A stretch of 36,205 bases of DNA from Chloroflexota bacterium (GTDB taxonomy: Bacteria; Chloroflexota; Ktedonobacteria; Ktedonobacterales; Ktedonobacteraceae): positions 1 to 36,205 of the forward strand of contig CADDZH010000051.1 of NCBI GenBank assembly GCA_902812455.1. The letters run 5' to 3'. The notes beneath the pieces are model-generated. The model made no database searches and was not told the DNA's origin. It worked only from the letters and a program-made list of their open reading frames with translations. A program made the translations under genes and the position numbers. The stretch's first letter is position 1, and each line of letters starts with the position of its first letter. Shown in pieces: positions 1 through 7,649 of this stretch.

Positions 1-305
1 CAAGGCCAGTATACGCCAATTATGAAATTTACAAGCAAGATCGGTAAGGGGATGCTGTAGGGTCAAGGGGCGGCTGAGAGGCTGGGAGGGAGCCTGGTGC
101 TTGTCCCCCACGGCAGCCGCGCACCTACAGCAGCGGGGACAGGCACAAGGCCCCAGCATCCACTCCACCGCACCCCCTGTCCCTACAGCAAGGACGCTAG
201 GGCCTCGATGACCGACCTTGAATGGTAAATTTCATTGTTGGCTCCCTTGTGGGGGCCAGAGCCTCGATCGGGCATCCATCCGGGCACACAAAGGAGTAAG
301 AAAAC
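1..305. other. Gene-free stretch at window start
   Basis: This stretch has no credible coding sequence. It holds the inverted-repeat element at 15-242 and, at 291-297, the AAGGAGT ribosome binding site of the following gene. I see no convincing promoter hexamers. Confidence 0.6.
15..242. repeat. MITE-like element with inverted termini (family E, copy 1)
   Basis: The left end (15-47) begins GCCAATTATGAAATTTAC and the right end (209-242) finishes GGTAAATTTCATTGTTGGC. Read on opposite strands the two ends match over about 33 bases with scattered mismatches. The interior is GC-rich and contains a second inverted pair, GTGCTTGTCCCC against GGGGACAGGCAC. No reading frame inside looks like a transposase. 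I infer a non-autonomous terminal-inverted-repeat element. A single end of the same type recurs at about 22572-22614. Confidence 0.5.
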
Positions 306-893
306 ATGGTAAATGCATTGAACAGAAGCCAGGCGGCTGCGCCTTCTCAAGGCACAAAGAAGCAGCAGAAAAAGCAGGCCAAACGAGAAGCTAAAATGAT
401 GCTCAGGCTGGAGAAAGCCAGGCAAGACGTGCAGAAGACTGAGCAGAAGATTGCTAAGGCTCAGTCACGGCTTGAAGCTCGCAGAAAGCGCGTCCATGAA
501 CTCGAAGCCGCATTGCAAGACCTACGTGCTTCTCAACAGCAGCAGGAACCCGCTTACGATGTGAGCGAGAGGTATGAGTACACTTCCCAGTACCAGCATT
601 CCCATGATGGTTCCAGCAGCCAGGATCAGAGCGCTGTTTCTAGCCCGGCGGACGAGGTACGCGCACGACCACCTGCCGAAGGGCGGACTGATACCGCAGC
701 GGATCGCAAGCAAGAGGAGGAGCACGCAATATCGCCTGAGGCAAGGAACGATGTATCAGAAGAATCTGCTACTCCGGACAATGAAGCTGCCAGCTCACAT
801 GAGGAAGCGGTAGAGCATCACATTGAGCCAGCAAGCCAGGAGCAATCGACTGAAGGCTCAGGCGATAATACAACCGATTGGTCTACTCAATAG
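306..893 (+). CDS. Hypothetical coiled-coil protein with acidic disordered tail
   Basis: This is a 195-residue protein of unknown function. Residues 15-80 are dense in Lys, Arg, Glu and Gln with heptad-like spacing, so a single long coiled coil is likely. From about residue 85 the chain becomes rich in Ser, Glu, Gln and Asp and is probably disordered. No signal peptide or membrane segment is visible. The start is supported by AAGGAGT about 9 bases upstream. The basic helix followed by an acidic tail could suit a nucleic-acid- or surface-associated protein, but that is a guess. The stop codon overlaps the convergent PAP2 gene by 7 bases, so no terminator fits between the two genes. Confidence 0.7.
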   Translation: MVNALNRSQAAAPSQGTKKQQKKQAKREAKMMLRLEKARQDVQKTEQKIAKAQSRLEARRKRVHELEAALQDLRASQQQQEPAYDVSERYEYTSQYQHSHDGSSSQDQSAVSSPADEVRARPPAEGRTDTAADRKQEEEHAISPEARNDVSEESATPDNEAASSHEEAVEHHIEPASQEQSTEGSGDNTTDWSTQ

Positions 894-1711
894 GTCTTTT
901 TTCTTCGCCATTTCTTGCTTGCCAGGACGCCCTTCTCTTTGAGCTTGAGATAGATCCAGAGGGATATTCCAAGCAGGACGCCACTAATCAGGTAGCCTCC
1001 TAGAACATCGCTGGCCCAATGGTCGCCTAAATAGATACGGGATGGCCCAACCAGGATCACGAGCAGGGCCGGGATAATAAGGAGCGCATAGTGCCACCAG
1101 CGATCCCTCTTCAGGAGAATAACTCCCAGGGAGAAGATCAATCCCCAGAAGGCAACGTATGACATGACATGCCCACTGGGGAAACTTTGCCCTCCCACTT
1201 TATAAAGGACTTCAATCAGTCTCGCGCTTGGACGGGGGCGCGCTACAATCAACTTGATGCCAGTTTCGAGCGCATAGCTCACGGCGCTGAGCGCGAGCAC
1301 CAGGATAGCTTCCAGGCGCAAGCGCACCAACCAGAAGATAAGGCCTGCCAGGATCACGAGACCAGGCATCAAGCCCGGAATGAAGCCCAGATAACTGACG
1401 GCCAGCATTGAATAGCGCAGCCAGGGTGCCTGGTCCTGTTGAAAGTTACGGGTGATGGCAACATCAATGGCATCGACGGGATGAACGTGCACGAACCAGG
1501 CCAGCAGGCCAAAAAGAATGAGCAGGACTGCATAGACTCCTATGAGCACGTGAGCGCGTTTGATGGCACGATACCAGGGTACTTTGCTGTGGTTAACCTC
1601 CCGCTTTACCTGCTGAACGTCGTGCTGTATACCTTCTTCGATGTGTTCTCCAGCTTTTTGTAGTGCGCTATCTTCTTTGTGTTTTTGGTGTTCTTGAGGA
1701 TACCTGCGCAT
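887..1711 (-). CDS. PAP2-family membrane phosphatase (paralogue 1)
   Basis: This is an integral-membrane phosphatase of the PAP2 superfamily, which dephosphorylates lipid phosphates such as phosphatidate or undecaprenyl pyrophosphate. All three signature motifs are present: KLIVARPRP near residue 153, PSGH near 178, and SRIYLGDHWASD near 222-235, which supplies the catalytic His and Asp. About six hydrophobic segments lie between residues 50 and 260. The first 45 residues form a charged cytosolic extension. The start is supported by AGAGGAAGG just upstream. A second PAP2 gene at 7650-8354 has the same orientation and motif spacing but little similarity outside the motifs. The exact substrate cannot be read from the sequence. 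Confidence 0.9.
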   Translation of the reverse strand: MRRYPQEHQKHKEDSALQKAGEHIEEGIQHDVQQVKREVNHSKVPWYRAIKRAHVLIGVYAVLLILFGLLAWFVHVHPVDAIDVAITRNFQQDQAPWLRYSMLAVSYLGFIPGLMPGLVILAGLIFWLVRLRLEAILVLALSAVSYALETGIKLIVARPRPSARLIEVLYKVGGQSFPSGHVMSYVAFWGLIFSLGVILLKRDRWWHYALLIIPALLVILVGPSRIYLGDHWASDVLGGYLISGVLLGISLWIYLKLKEKGVLASKKWRRKKTY

Positions 1712-1907
1712 TACCTTCCTCTGGGCGCTTGCCTGCCCTTTGAATATATTGAGCGAATATGCCTATTTCTTGGGATATTACTAGCACGTTTCTCTCAGCA
1801 GATGTGTTTCGCCTACCATTGTGCCCGCAAGGGATACATGAACCTTGAGGAAGCCCGGAAAACATGCTACATTCAATGTAATAGTGATCTTAGCAAAGGA
1901 GCAACAC

Positions 1908-2792
1908 ATGCCGCGCGTAGAAATTCGCCCTGCACGACCAGAAGACCGCGATGCGGTGCTGGCTTTTTGCGCCCATACCTGGGATTGGGGTGATTATATC
2001 GAATATGTCTGGGATGAGTGGCTACACGATCCGAATGGCGTCCTGCTGGTAGCCACTGTTGACGGAAAGCCTGTGGGCATCGACCATCTGCGTATGCTCA
2101 CTGCCACAGACGCATGGCTGGAGGGTCTGCGCGTGGATCCGGCCTATCGTCACCAGGGCCTGGCTAAAGCCCTCAACCAGGCATTGCTGGCGGAAGCAAT
2201 GAAGCGCGGGGCAACGGTTGCCCGCCTCCTCACCGAATCTACCAACACCGCCTCGATCCATATGACTGAACAGAACTTCTGGCGGCGGGTCGGCACGTTT
2301 GCCCCGTTCAGAGCAGCGCCTGTTACAACATTGCCTCGCCGCTACCAAGAACTCGAGATGCCGCAGCCGGCAACTGCTGCTGACACTGATGATATTATCA
2401 ATTACCTCAACAACTCAAATGTTTTTCCGGTGACCGGGGGCTTATACTACGAGGGTTTCACGGCTTACGCTATCACTGCCGATCTCATTGCTCAAAAAAT
2501 TTCTGCAGGGCAGGTCTACCTGCTGCGCCGCTGGGATCGTCTTGATGGCCTGGCATTTGTGGAACAGCACCAGGGCCGCCAGGAGGCATACCTCTTCATA
2601 GGCTATATTGATGGGACGACCGATTCGATCAGCCTGATAGCCTATGCCTTGCGTAGAAAAGCCTCGGAAATGAGTGTAGACAGCGTGAGGGCAAACGTGC
2701 CGGATATGATGATGGTACGCGATGCCTTTGTGGGCGCCGAGTACGAATGGGACGGCCATCTCTTCTATACCTACGAACGAAGCCTCGTGTAA
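1908..2792 (+). CDS. GNAT-family N-acetyltransferase
   Basis: This is a 294-residue protein of the GCN5-related acetyltransferase fold, which transfers acetyl from acetyl-CoA to an amine. The N-terminal half carries the acetyl-CoA loop in LRVDPAYRHQGLAKAL (motif A, about residues 77-92), preceded by the beta-strand GVLLVATVDGKPVGI. The C-terminal half, about 140 residues, is an additional domain that looks like a degenerate second acetyltransferase or a substrate-binding domain. I chose ATG 1908 because AAAGGAG lies 6-12 bases upstream; an in-frame upstream extension to 1845 has no ribosome binding site. The acceptor substrate is unknown. Confidence 0.85.
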   Translation: MPRVEIRPARPEDRDAVLAFCAHTWDWGDYIEYVWDEWLHDPNGVLLVATVDGKPVGIDHLRMLTATDAWLEGLRVDPAYRHQGLAKALNQALLAEAMKRGATVARLLTESTNTASIHMTEQNFWRRVGTFAPFRAAPVTTLPRRYQELEMPQPATAADTDDIINYLNNSNVFPVTGGLYYEGFTAYAITADLIAQKISAGQVYLLRRWDRLDGLAFVEQHQGRQEAYLFIGYIDGTTDSISLIAYALRRKASEMSVDSVRANVPDMMMVRDAFVGAEYEWDGHLFYTYERSLV

Positions 2793-2835
2793 GGGAATCG
2801 CTTGTATCGCCTTTCTCGTGTCGCCTTTCTAAAGA

Positions 2836-2865
2836 AGACCCCCGGCAAATGAATACCGGAGGTCT
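2836..2865. terminator. Hairpin between convergent genes
   Basis: Arms AGACCCCCGG (2836-2845) and CCGGAGGTCT (2856-2865) pair over 10 bases with one mismatch and a 10-base loop. The hairpin sits between the convergent acetyltransferase and MscS-like genes. There is no good T-tract on either side, so it is only a probable bidirectional terminator. Confidence 0.45.
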
Positions 2866-2904
2866 CTGTCTACTTAGGCTGTATAGACGATCTGCTGATC
2901 AGCC

Positions 2905-3777
2905 CTATGTTGTAGGTGGCTGGTTATAAGGCGGCTGCTGCGGATTCTCCTGGTAGGGCTGGGTGTATCTAGCGCTCATCTCCTGCGGCTGCCCGGTCAT
3001 GGTAGGATTATACGTTGGCTGCTGCATCTGCGGATTATATGTTGGCTGTTGCATTTGTTGGGTCGGCTGTTGCGATTGCAACTGTGAGGCAGCAGTGGTC
3101 ATCGTGCTCTCACCGCGAGCCAGCCAGCGGCGGGCAGCATCCTGACCTCCCAACCCGAATGCCAGGCCAAATGCAATGGCAGCGCCACCAACGATAGCCG
3201 CAAACAGCTCATCAAGGAGTGCGGGAGCAATTCGCAACTGCTCAAGGGCAATCAGAGCTGCAAACCCGATGATGGCCCAGCGAGCAATGCCCGCAAAAAT
3301 GTTCGGGTTGCCAATTCTTGCGCTGCTGACAGCCCCACGCACAATGTCAGCCACAAAGGTGGCGGCCAGGGTACCCAGGAAGAGTACCAGAATGGCCACG
3401 AACACGTTTGGGATGAAGGCAACGATCTGATTCAAGATGTTGCTAACGGTTGTCAGGCCAAGCGCATCAACAGCCGGAATCAAGAAGATCAGCAGGATGA
3501 ACCAGTAGACAACCTTCCCCAGCACTCCTGCCGGATCGAGGCGAACCCCCATGCTTTGCTCAAACCGCGTCAGGCCAACGCGATTGGCCATGCGATCGAA
3601 GCCGATTTTGCGCAGGAGGGTTGTCAATAATTTGCTGACTAACCAGGCAACGATCAACCCTATAATCAGGATAACAAGGAAGCCGATCAGCTTCGGGATG
3701 AAGGTCAGGACCAAATTCAGCGCATTGGCCAAAGATGTCAATATTGCCTGACCCCAATTACTAACAGTAGCAGGCAT
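2905..3777 (-). CDS. MscS-related multi-pass membrane protein with Gln/Pro-rich tail
   Basis: This 290-residue membrane protein resembles the conserved-TM-helix family related to small-conductance mechanosensitive channels. Hydrophobic segments lie near residues 10-55, 85-108, 115-150, 160-183 and 188-212, the last being the Gly/Ala-rich pore-like helix GGAAIAFGLAFGLGGQDAAR. The typical MscS beta domain is absent. Instead, residues 225-290 form a hydrophilic tail rich in Gln, Pro, Tyr and Thr with a near-perfect nine-residue tandem repeat (MQQPTYNPQ). The start is fixed by AAAGGAG eight bases upstream. The paralogue at 5940-6827 shares the N-terminal helices but keeps a beta domain. A channel role is inferred. 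Confidence 0.8.
   Translation of the reverse strand: MPATVSNWGQAILTSLANALNLVLTFIPKLIGFLVILIIGLIVAWLVSKLLTTLLRKIGFDRMANRVGLTRFEQSMGVRLDPAGVLGKVVYWFILLIFLIPAVDALGLTTVSNILNQIVAFIPNVFVAILVLFLGTLAATFVADIVRGAVSSARIGNPNIFAGIARWAIIGFAALIALEQLRIAPALLDELFAAIVGGAAIAFGLAFGLGGQDAARRWLARGESTMTTAASQLQSQQPTQQMQQPTYNPQMQQPTYNPTMTGQPQEMSARYTQPYQENPQQPPYNQPPTT
3003..3065 (-). repeat. 27-bp tandem repeat in tail of MscS-like gene
   Basis: Two 27-base units encode MQQPTYNPQ and MQQPTYNPT. The third codons differ (ACATAT against ACGTAT), so the repeat is not a fresh duplication. Confidence 0.6.
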
Positions 3778-3802
3778 GGATTACTCCTTTCATGTACTGC
3801 AA

Positions 3803-3847
3803 AACTGTACTGCTATAGCTTAACTGTACCATTTGGTTATAGTACAG
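3803..3847. promoter_or_regulatory. Cluster of CTGTAC/GTACAG sites upstream of MscS-like gene
   Basis: AACTGTAC occurs at 3803-3810 and again at 3822-3829, and GTACAG at 3842-3847. CTGTAC at 3824-3829 and GTACAG at 3842-3847 form an inverted pair 12 bases apart. All lie within 70 bases of the start at 3777. This is a candidate operator; no regulator is assigned. Confidence 0.35.
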
Positions 3848-4083
3848 CATCAATTATTATCACGTTTAAGGTAATTCAATGGAAAACGATAAGCAAGTGA
3901 ACAATAAAAGTACTAAGTATCCTTTAATTTAATAGGTTACGTTACTTATTTAATTTAAATATAGACGGCGAGGTTAAATTAGAATTATAGGGGGATGCCA
4001 GCTTTTTGGGCTATTGTAGCCCATGCATATTGATTTCGGTCGATTGCTCTTGTACAGTAGGCTCAGCAGTAAGTCTCAAAAGC

Positions 4084-4112
4084 TTGAATGCCTGTAATAT
4101 ATATGTTACAAT
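4084..4112 (+). promoter_or_regulatory. Sigma70-type promoter of toxin-antitoxin-sigma block
   Basis: The -35 box TTGAAT (4084-4089) and -10 box TACAAT (4107-4112) are separated by 17 bases. The -10 box ends 23 bases before the toxin ATG. It is the only strong promoter seen ahead of the five-gene block. Confidence 0.65.
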
Positions 4113-4135
4113 CTTTGTAGGAAAAAGGAAACCTT

Positions 4136-4450
4136 ATGACATGGGCATCTGAGTACTTTGAACAAGAAAATGGCATACAGCCTGCTGAAGTCTTTGAGGA
4201 TATGCTGAAAGCCTTGAATCCGAGACTTAGGGGAAAGCTGCTACATATCATGCTTGGATTGCAGTCCCAGGGTTATCAATTAGGTGGTGGCTACCTTGAA
4301 AAATGCCACGATTATCAAGGCTTGTGGGAGCTGCGAGCTATATTTAGTGGCATGCTTGCCCGCGAATTCTTAGGCTTTGATGGGAATCGGATAGTGCTAT
4401 TGCACGGCTATGTTAAACGTGTAGGGCAACAGCGTCGGAGTATGACTTGA
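4136..4450 (+). CDS. RelE/HigB-type (Gp49-like) toxin
   Basis: This 104-residue protein resembles the HigB2/phage Gp49-like branch of RelE toxins, which cut mRNA on the ribosome. The recognisable core is LEKCHDYQGLWELRAIF followed by REFLGFDGNRIVLLHGYVKR, the beta-sheet and basic C-terminus typical of the family. It starts 24 bases after a good -10 box with AAAAAGGAA ahead of the ATG. An XRE antitoxin follows 69 bases downstream, matching the usual toxin-first order of hig-type modules. Unusually, the module runs into an ECF sigma factor operon. The toxin assignment is from family resemblance. Confidence 0.8.
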   Translation: MTWASEYFEQENGIQPAEVFEDMLKALNPRLRGKLLHIMLGLQSQGYQLGGGYLEKCHDYQGLWELRAIFSGMLAREFLGFDGNRIVLLHGYVKRVGQQRRSMT

Positions 4451-4519
4451 AAAAGGCCTCCGCGTACTGGCAAGAATATGGCCGTACCCGTCGTATCAGT
4501 CCTAGAAAGGAGAAAGGCA

Positions 4520-4885
4520 ATGAATAGGTTTGAGCAACGCCTGAGGGAACACTTAAAAGACGAGGAGGTTGCCAGGGGCTTCTGGGAAATGGATGCTCAA
4601 ATGCAGCTTATGAATGCGTTTGATTCGATACGAAGGCAGCAACATATTACCCAGGAGGAACTGGCAGCGCGCATGGGAAAGAGGCGGGAGGTAGTAGCTC
4701 GCTTGCTTACCGTGGATGATCCCAATCCCACGCTGGAAACGATCGTTGACCTTTTATATGCATTGCATGTGACTGCTGATATCACCCTCCGCCCCTCAGG
4801 GGAAGGCGAAGGGCCTGTCAAGGTTGTTATCGATCCCGCGCTGCAAGGGGAAGAAAGTCTTTCGTACAATGCCGACACTCACTGA
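4520..4885 (+). CDS. XRE-family antitoxin (HigA-like)
   Basis: This 121-residue protein carries a helix-turn-helix of the Cro/CI type at about residues 43-95 (ITQEELAARMGKRREVVARL, then NPTLETIVDLLYAL). By family precedent it would bind the toxin and repress the shared promoter. The start is ATG 4520, preceded by AAAGGAGAAAGG; an upstream in-frame start at 4478 lacks such a site. The C-terminal end, through GPVKVVIDPALQGEES, is not part of the usual HTH. Its last 17 bases overlap the chosen start of the sigma factor, which implies translational coupling between the antitoxin and sigma genes. Confidence 0.8.
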   Translation: MNRFEQRLREHLKDEEVARGFWEMDAQMQLMNAFDSIRRQQHITQEELAARMGKRREVVARLLTVDDPNPTLETIVDLLYALHVTADITLRPSGEGEGPVKVVIDPALQGEESLSYNADTH

Positions 4886-5519
4886 TGAAGAGCTGGTTGC
4901 ACGTTGCAAAGCTGAGTTACCCGGCAATACACGCAGTTATGAGGAGCTGGTGAAGCGCCACATGAACCGCGTGTATAGCCTGGTTTATGAGGTTGTTGCC
5001 GATAAAGAAGAGGCTGAGGATATCGCGCAAGATGTATTTATCAAGGTATACCACAACCTCAACAGATTCGAGCAGCAGGCATCCTTTTCGACCTGGCTCT
5101 ATCGCATAGCCACAAACAGCGCGTTAGATACCCTTGATAAAATCAAACGTCGCCCGCAGGTTGCCAGGTCTCATAATGGTTCCCAGGCCTCTGGAACTGA
5201 AGAGGAAACGAACCCGATCCATCAACAGCCCTCAGCGGATCCAGGGCCAGAGGAAAGCATTCTTCAGGCAGAACTGAGAGAGTGCATCAAATGCGTGCTC
5301 AAAAGGTTAGATCGCGAGCAAGCCCAGGTCCTTATAATGCGCGATTTCGACGATTTGAGCTACGATGAAATCTCCAATATACTTGCGCTGGGCCTGAGCA
5401 CAGTCAAGATGCGAATTCACCGTGCGCGCCTGGCTTTCCAGGAAACTTTTAGGCAAATATGCAATGTCTACCTTGATTATTTCAGTTCAAAGGCGAAGGC
5501 CAGGCTCAAAAAGGGGTAA
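4869..5519 (+). CDS. ECF-family RNA polymerase sigma factor
   Basis: This 216-residue sigma70-like factor has region 2 at about residues 28-95 (EEAEDIAQDVFIKVYHNLNRF, then FSTWLYRIATNSALD) and region 4 at about 145-200 (LDREQAQVLIMRDFDDLSYDEI, then STVKMRIHRARLAF). Between them lies a polar linker. The start at ATG 4869 gives the usual N-terminus, but the AAGGGGAAG upstream is about 15 bases away; a TTG at 4824 is the alternative. The gene overlaps the antitoxin by 17 bases and is followed after 3 bases by an anti-sigma gene. It probably directs transcription of its own block, including the downstream channel. Confidence 0.88.
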   Translation: MPTLTDEELVARCKAELPGNTRSYEELVKRHMNRVYSLVYEVVADKEEAEDIAQDVFIKVYHNLNRFEQQASFSTWLYRIATNSALDTLDKIKRRPQVARSHNGSQASGTEEETNPIHQQPSADPGPEESILQAELRECIKCVLKRLDREQAQVLIMRDFDDLSYDEISNILALGLSTVKMRIHRARLAFQETFRQICNVYLDYFSSKAKARLKKG

Positions 5520-5522
5520 GTT

Positions 5523-5882
5523 ATGAACTGCGACGAATTATCCCAACTTCTACCAGATTTAGTAGACGGCACACTTCCTGCCGATCTGTTAGCTGAGGCT
5601 GAAGCAGCCCTGGCTCAATGCCCGGATTGCCGGCGCGAGCTAGAAGTAGCCCGCCAGATTCGCACCTTTCTGGTAGCGCTTCAGGCTGAAAATGCCCAGT
5701 TCCGTGTTCCTGTCCCTGCAGGCTTCGAGGCGAGATTGCTTTCACGTATCCACAGGCACCACGGTGCATTGGAGTTACTCGATCTCTCATCGCAGGCTTT
5801 CTTCATGTGGCTATTAGAACTGCTTAATCTCATAGGCGGTCTTCTTGACCCCAATTACGAGTCGAGATTGAGCCAGGCATAG
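5523..5882 (+). CDS. Anti-sigma factor, zinc-finger type with altered ligand set
   Basis: This 119-residue protein has the N-terminal anti-sigma domain seen partnering ECF factors: an early Cys (MNCDELSQLLPDLVDG) and CPDC near residue 37. In the usual HxxxCxxC motif a His lies four residues before the first Cys; here that place is Ala (AALAQCPDC), so only three of the four zinc ligands are visible. Near residues 96-110 is a short hydrophobic stretch (FFMWLLELLNLIGGLL) that could anchor it in the membrane. It starts three bases after the sigma stop, behind AAAAAGGGG. Partnership with the upstream sigma factor is inferred from position. Confidence 0.8.
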   Translation: MNCDELSQLLPDLVDGTLPADLLAEAEAALAQCPDCRRELEVARQIRTFLVALQAENAQFRVPVPAGFEARLLSRIHRHHGALELLDLSSQAFFMWLLELLNLIGGLLDPNYESRLSQA

Positions 5883-5939
5883 ATCGCAGGTGCCTGATAG
5901 TTTAAATAAGTCCTTAGAGAGAAAGGGGGAAGAGCTTAG

Positions 5940-6827
5940 ATGAGCTTTCAGCCTGTTATTGATAACCTCACCAAAACTGTTCTGACCCTGATTGGTTTCA
6001 TTCCGCGGTTGATCAATGGCCTGATCATTCTGATCATTGGCTATATCATAAGCTGGATAGTACGCTGGCTTGTACGCTTTGTGCTCCGGCACGTTGGCCT
6101 CCAGCAGTTGGCCGATCGCACCGGATTTAGCCATAGCATGAATCGCCTGGGAGTAAGAGTGCCGCTGCCTGACATCATTGCCGAAATTGTTTTCTTCTTC
6201 CTGTTTCTCAGTTTTGCTTCGTCAGCGTTCCGCTTAATGGAATTTACCGCGGTGGCGAACCTCCTCGATAATGTGCTGAGTTTTGTACCGAGGGCGGTTA
6301 GCGCTGCTTTGCTGATCATATTTGGCTCAATGCTGGCACGTTTCCTGGGGGATACCATTATAGCGGTAGCGGAGAGCGTGAATATTACGTATGGCAGAGC
6401 GTTAGGCCGCATCATAGAATATGCGATTATAGCCTTTGTGGTTGTGCTGGCGATATCAACATTGGGTGTGGATACGAGCATCCTCACGTCGAGTCTGACT
6501 CTCATTGTTGGTGCTGCGGGATTAGCTATTGCGCTGACCTTTGCGTGGGGTGCGCACGAATCGGCCAGAAACGTGATTGCGGGCTTTTACGTGAGGCAGA
6601 ATTTTCGGCCTGGGCAACAGCTTACCTTCAGGGAATATAGCGGTACGGTGCGATCTACTTCGGGAGCATACACCATTCTCGATGTGCCAGGTGAGGGAGG
6701 GCAGGTGCGCACGATCGCGTTACCAAACTCTTTATTGCTGCAAGGCGCGGTTGGAGGAGGGCAGGAGACTGGTCCAGAGACTGGCACAAGTAGCGAGCAA
6801 GGGCCTGGCGAACAGGGAGGAAGTTAA
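5940..6827 (+). CDS. MscS-like mechanosensitive channel protein
   Basis: This 295-residue membrane protein has hydrophobic segments near residues 18-50, 78-100, 112-138, 150-175 and 180-200, the last being a pore-lining-like helix (LTLIVGAAGLAIALTFAWG). A short MscS beta domain follows (about 205-268: AGFYVRQNFRPGQQLTFREY, then RTIALPNSLLLQG). The C-terminus is a Gly/Glu/Gln-rich tail. It lies 57 bases after the anti-sigma gene with AAAGGGGGAAG upstream, and is probably the effector gene of that sigma operon. Compared with the paralogue at 2905-3777 it keeps the beta domain. It likely acts in osmotic or envelope stress. Confidence 0.85.
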   Translation: MSFQPVIDNLTKTVLTLIGFIPRLINGLIILIIGYIISWIVRWLVRFVLRHVGLQQLADRTGFSHSMNRLGVRVPLPDIIAEIVFFFLFLSFASSAFRLMEFTAVANLLDNVLSFVPRAVSAALLIIFGSMLARFLGDTIIAVAESVNITYGRALGRIIEYAIIAFVVVLAISTLGVDTSILTSSLTLIVGAAGLAIALTFAWGAHESARNVIAGFYVRQNFRPGQQLTFREYSGTVRSTSGAYTILDVPGEGGQVRTIALPNSLLLQGAVGGGQETGPETGTSSEQGPGEQGGS

Positions 6828-6894
6828 GAAAAACATCTTGAGGATGAGAAACAGAGCTTCGCCCAGGCGAGCGAAGGCAAAAAAAGATTGCTCC

Positions 6895-7542
6895 TCACTC
6901 GCTCTGGCGCGAGAGCCACTCCTCATACGGTACAAAAACGCCATTCTCTATGACGAAGAAGCCTGGAAGGGTTGCCGTCTTGAAGCTGGCAAAGTCTACC
7001 TTCAGCTTCAGCCTGTAGATTGCCAGATCATGCTCGCCCCTTCCTGTATGTCCTACCCGGCGAGCAACCCCGCATATGCGATCAGGATTGTCCCTGGCAA
7101 CAATAGGAAAACTCCTCAGTGATTGCTCATAGATCGGTGATATATCAGATGTAGCAGGCATATAGATTTGTTGAGGCGCTTGTGGCAAGTCCTGTTTGTG
7201 TTTCATAAGACTATTTTTTCCATCCTTATCTGCAAGAGAATCTAAAAGACGTGCGGCCTCGGTACCCGCAGGCGTGAGGCTGACATCGGTGAAGCGCATG
7301 TCCATTTTATTGGGGGAGCGTTGCACTAACCCTTTGCCTGCAAGGCGATTGATCATTTTTGTGGCAGCGGCATAACTGATGCCAAAATTTGAAGCGATCT
7401 CTCCTATCGAACAAGATGTAGAACGTGACAACAACCATAAAAGAACCTCGCGTTGCCTTGAGGTCACCTGGGGGGACTTCTTACGAACCATAACCCTCCA
7501 TTTCGTCTCCCGCAATTGTTCCGTGATAGCAATATCATTCAT
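6895..7542 (-). CDS. MarR-like winged-helix regulator with C-terminal extension
   Basis: Residues 24-105 form a winged helix: SRQREVLLWLLSR, then SIGEIASNFGISYAAATKMI, then the wing with RFTDVSLTPAG. The remaining 110 residues are not part of a normal MarR protein, which is about 140 residues long. They look polar until about residue 175, then fold-like (RLKLKVDFASFKTATLPGFF). The ATG lies 11 bases after GAAAGG, and an 11-bp inverted repeat at 7561-7585 sits immediately upstream. The ligand and targets are unknown. It is co-directional with the PAP2 gene upstream. Confidence 0.75.
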   Translation of the reverse strand: MNDIAITEQLRETKWRVMVRKKSPQVTSRQREVLLWLLSRSTSCSIGEIASNFGISYAAATKMINRLAGKGLVQRSPNKMDMRFTDVSLTPAGTEAARLLDSLADKDGKNSLMKHKQDLPQAPQQIYMPATSDISPIYEQSLRSFPIVARDNPDRICGVARRVGHTGRGEHDLAIYRLKLKVDFASFKTATLPGFFVIENGVFVPYEEWLSRQSE

Positions 7543-7560
7543 AACAAGTATTACCTTTCC

Positions 7561-7585
7561 GTAAGGAGCACCCTGTGCCCCTTAC
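7561..7585. promoter_or_regulatory. Inverted repeat upstream of MarR-like gene
   Basis: GTAAGGAGCAC (7561-7571) and GTGCCCCTTAC (7575-7585) pair over 11 bases with one mismatch and a 3-base spacer, 19 bases before the ATG. No T-run follows on the coding strand, so an operator fits better than a terminator. Confidence 0.4.
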
Positions 7586-7649
7586 TTTGCATACATGGGG
7601 GAAAGATACCGAGGTCTTAGACGGCAATTTTTCCAAAAAGTCACAGAAC

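Larger units (their letters stand above)
3778..4135. other. AT-rich divergent intergenic region
   Basis: This 358-base gap separates divergent genes and is clearly richer in A and T than its surroundings, with several TTTAATTTAA-like stretches at 3920-3980. It holds the CTGTAC cluster near the leftward gene and the sigma70-type promoter near the rightward toxin gene. No coding sequence or RNA gene is apparent. Confidence 0.6.

Noticed and set aside
6856..6885. Hairpin CTTCGC/GCGAAG after the MscS-like gene
   Set aside because: The stem is short, and the run beside it is of A on the coding strand, which does not fit a terminator in either direction.
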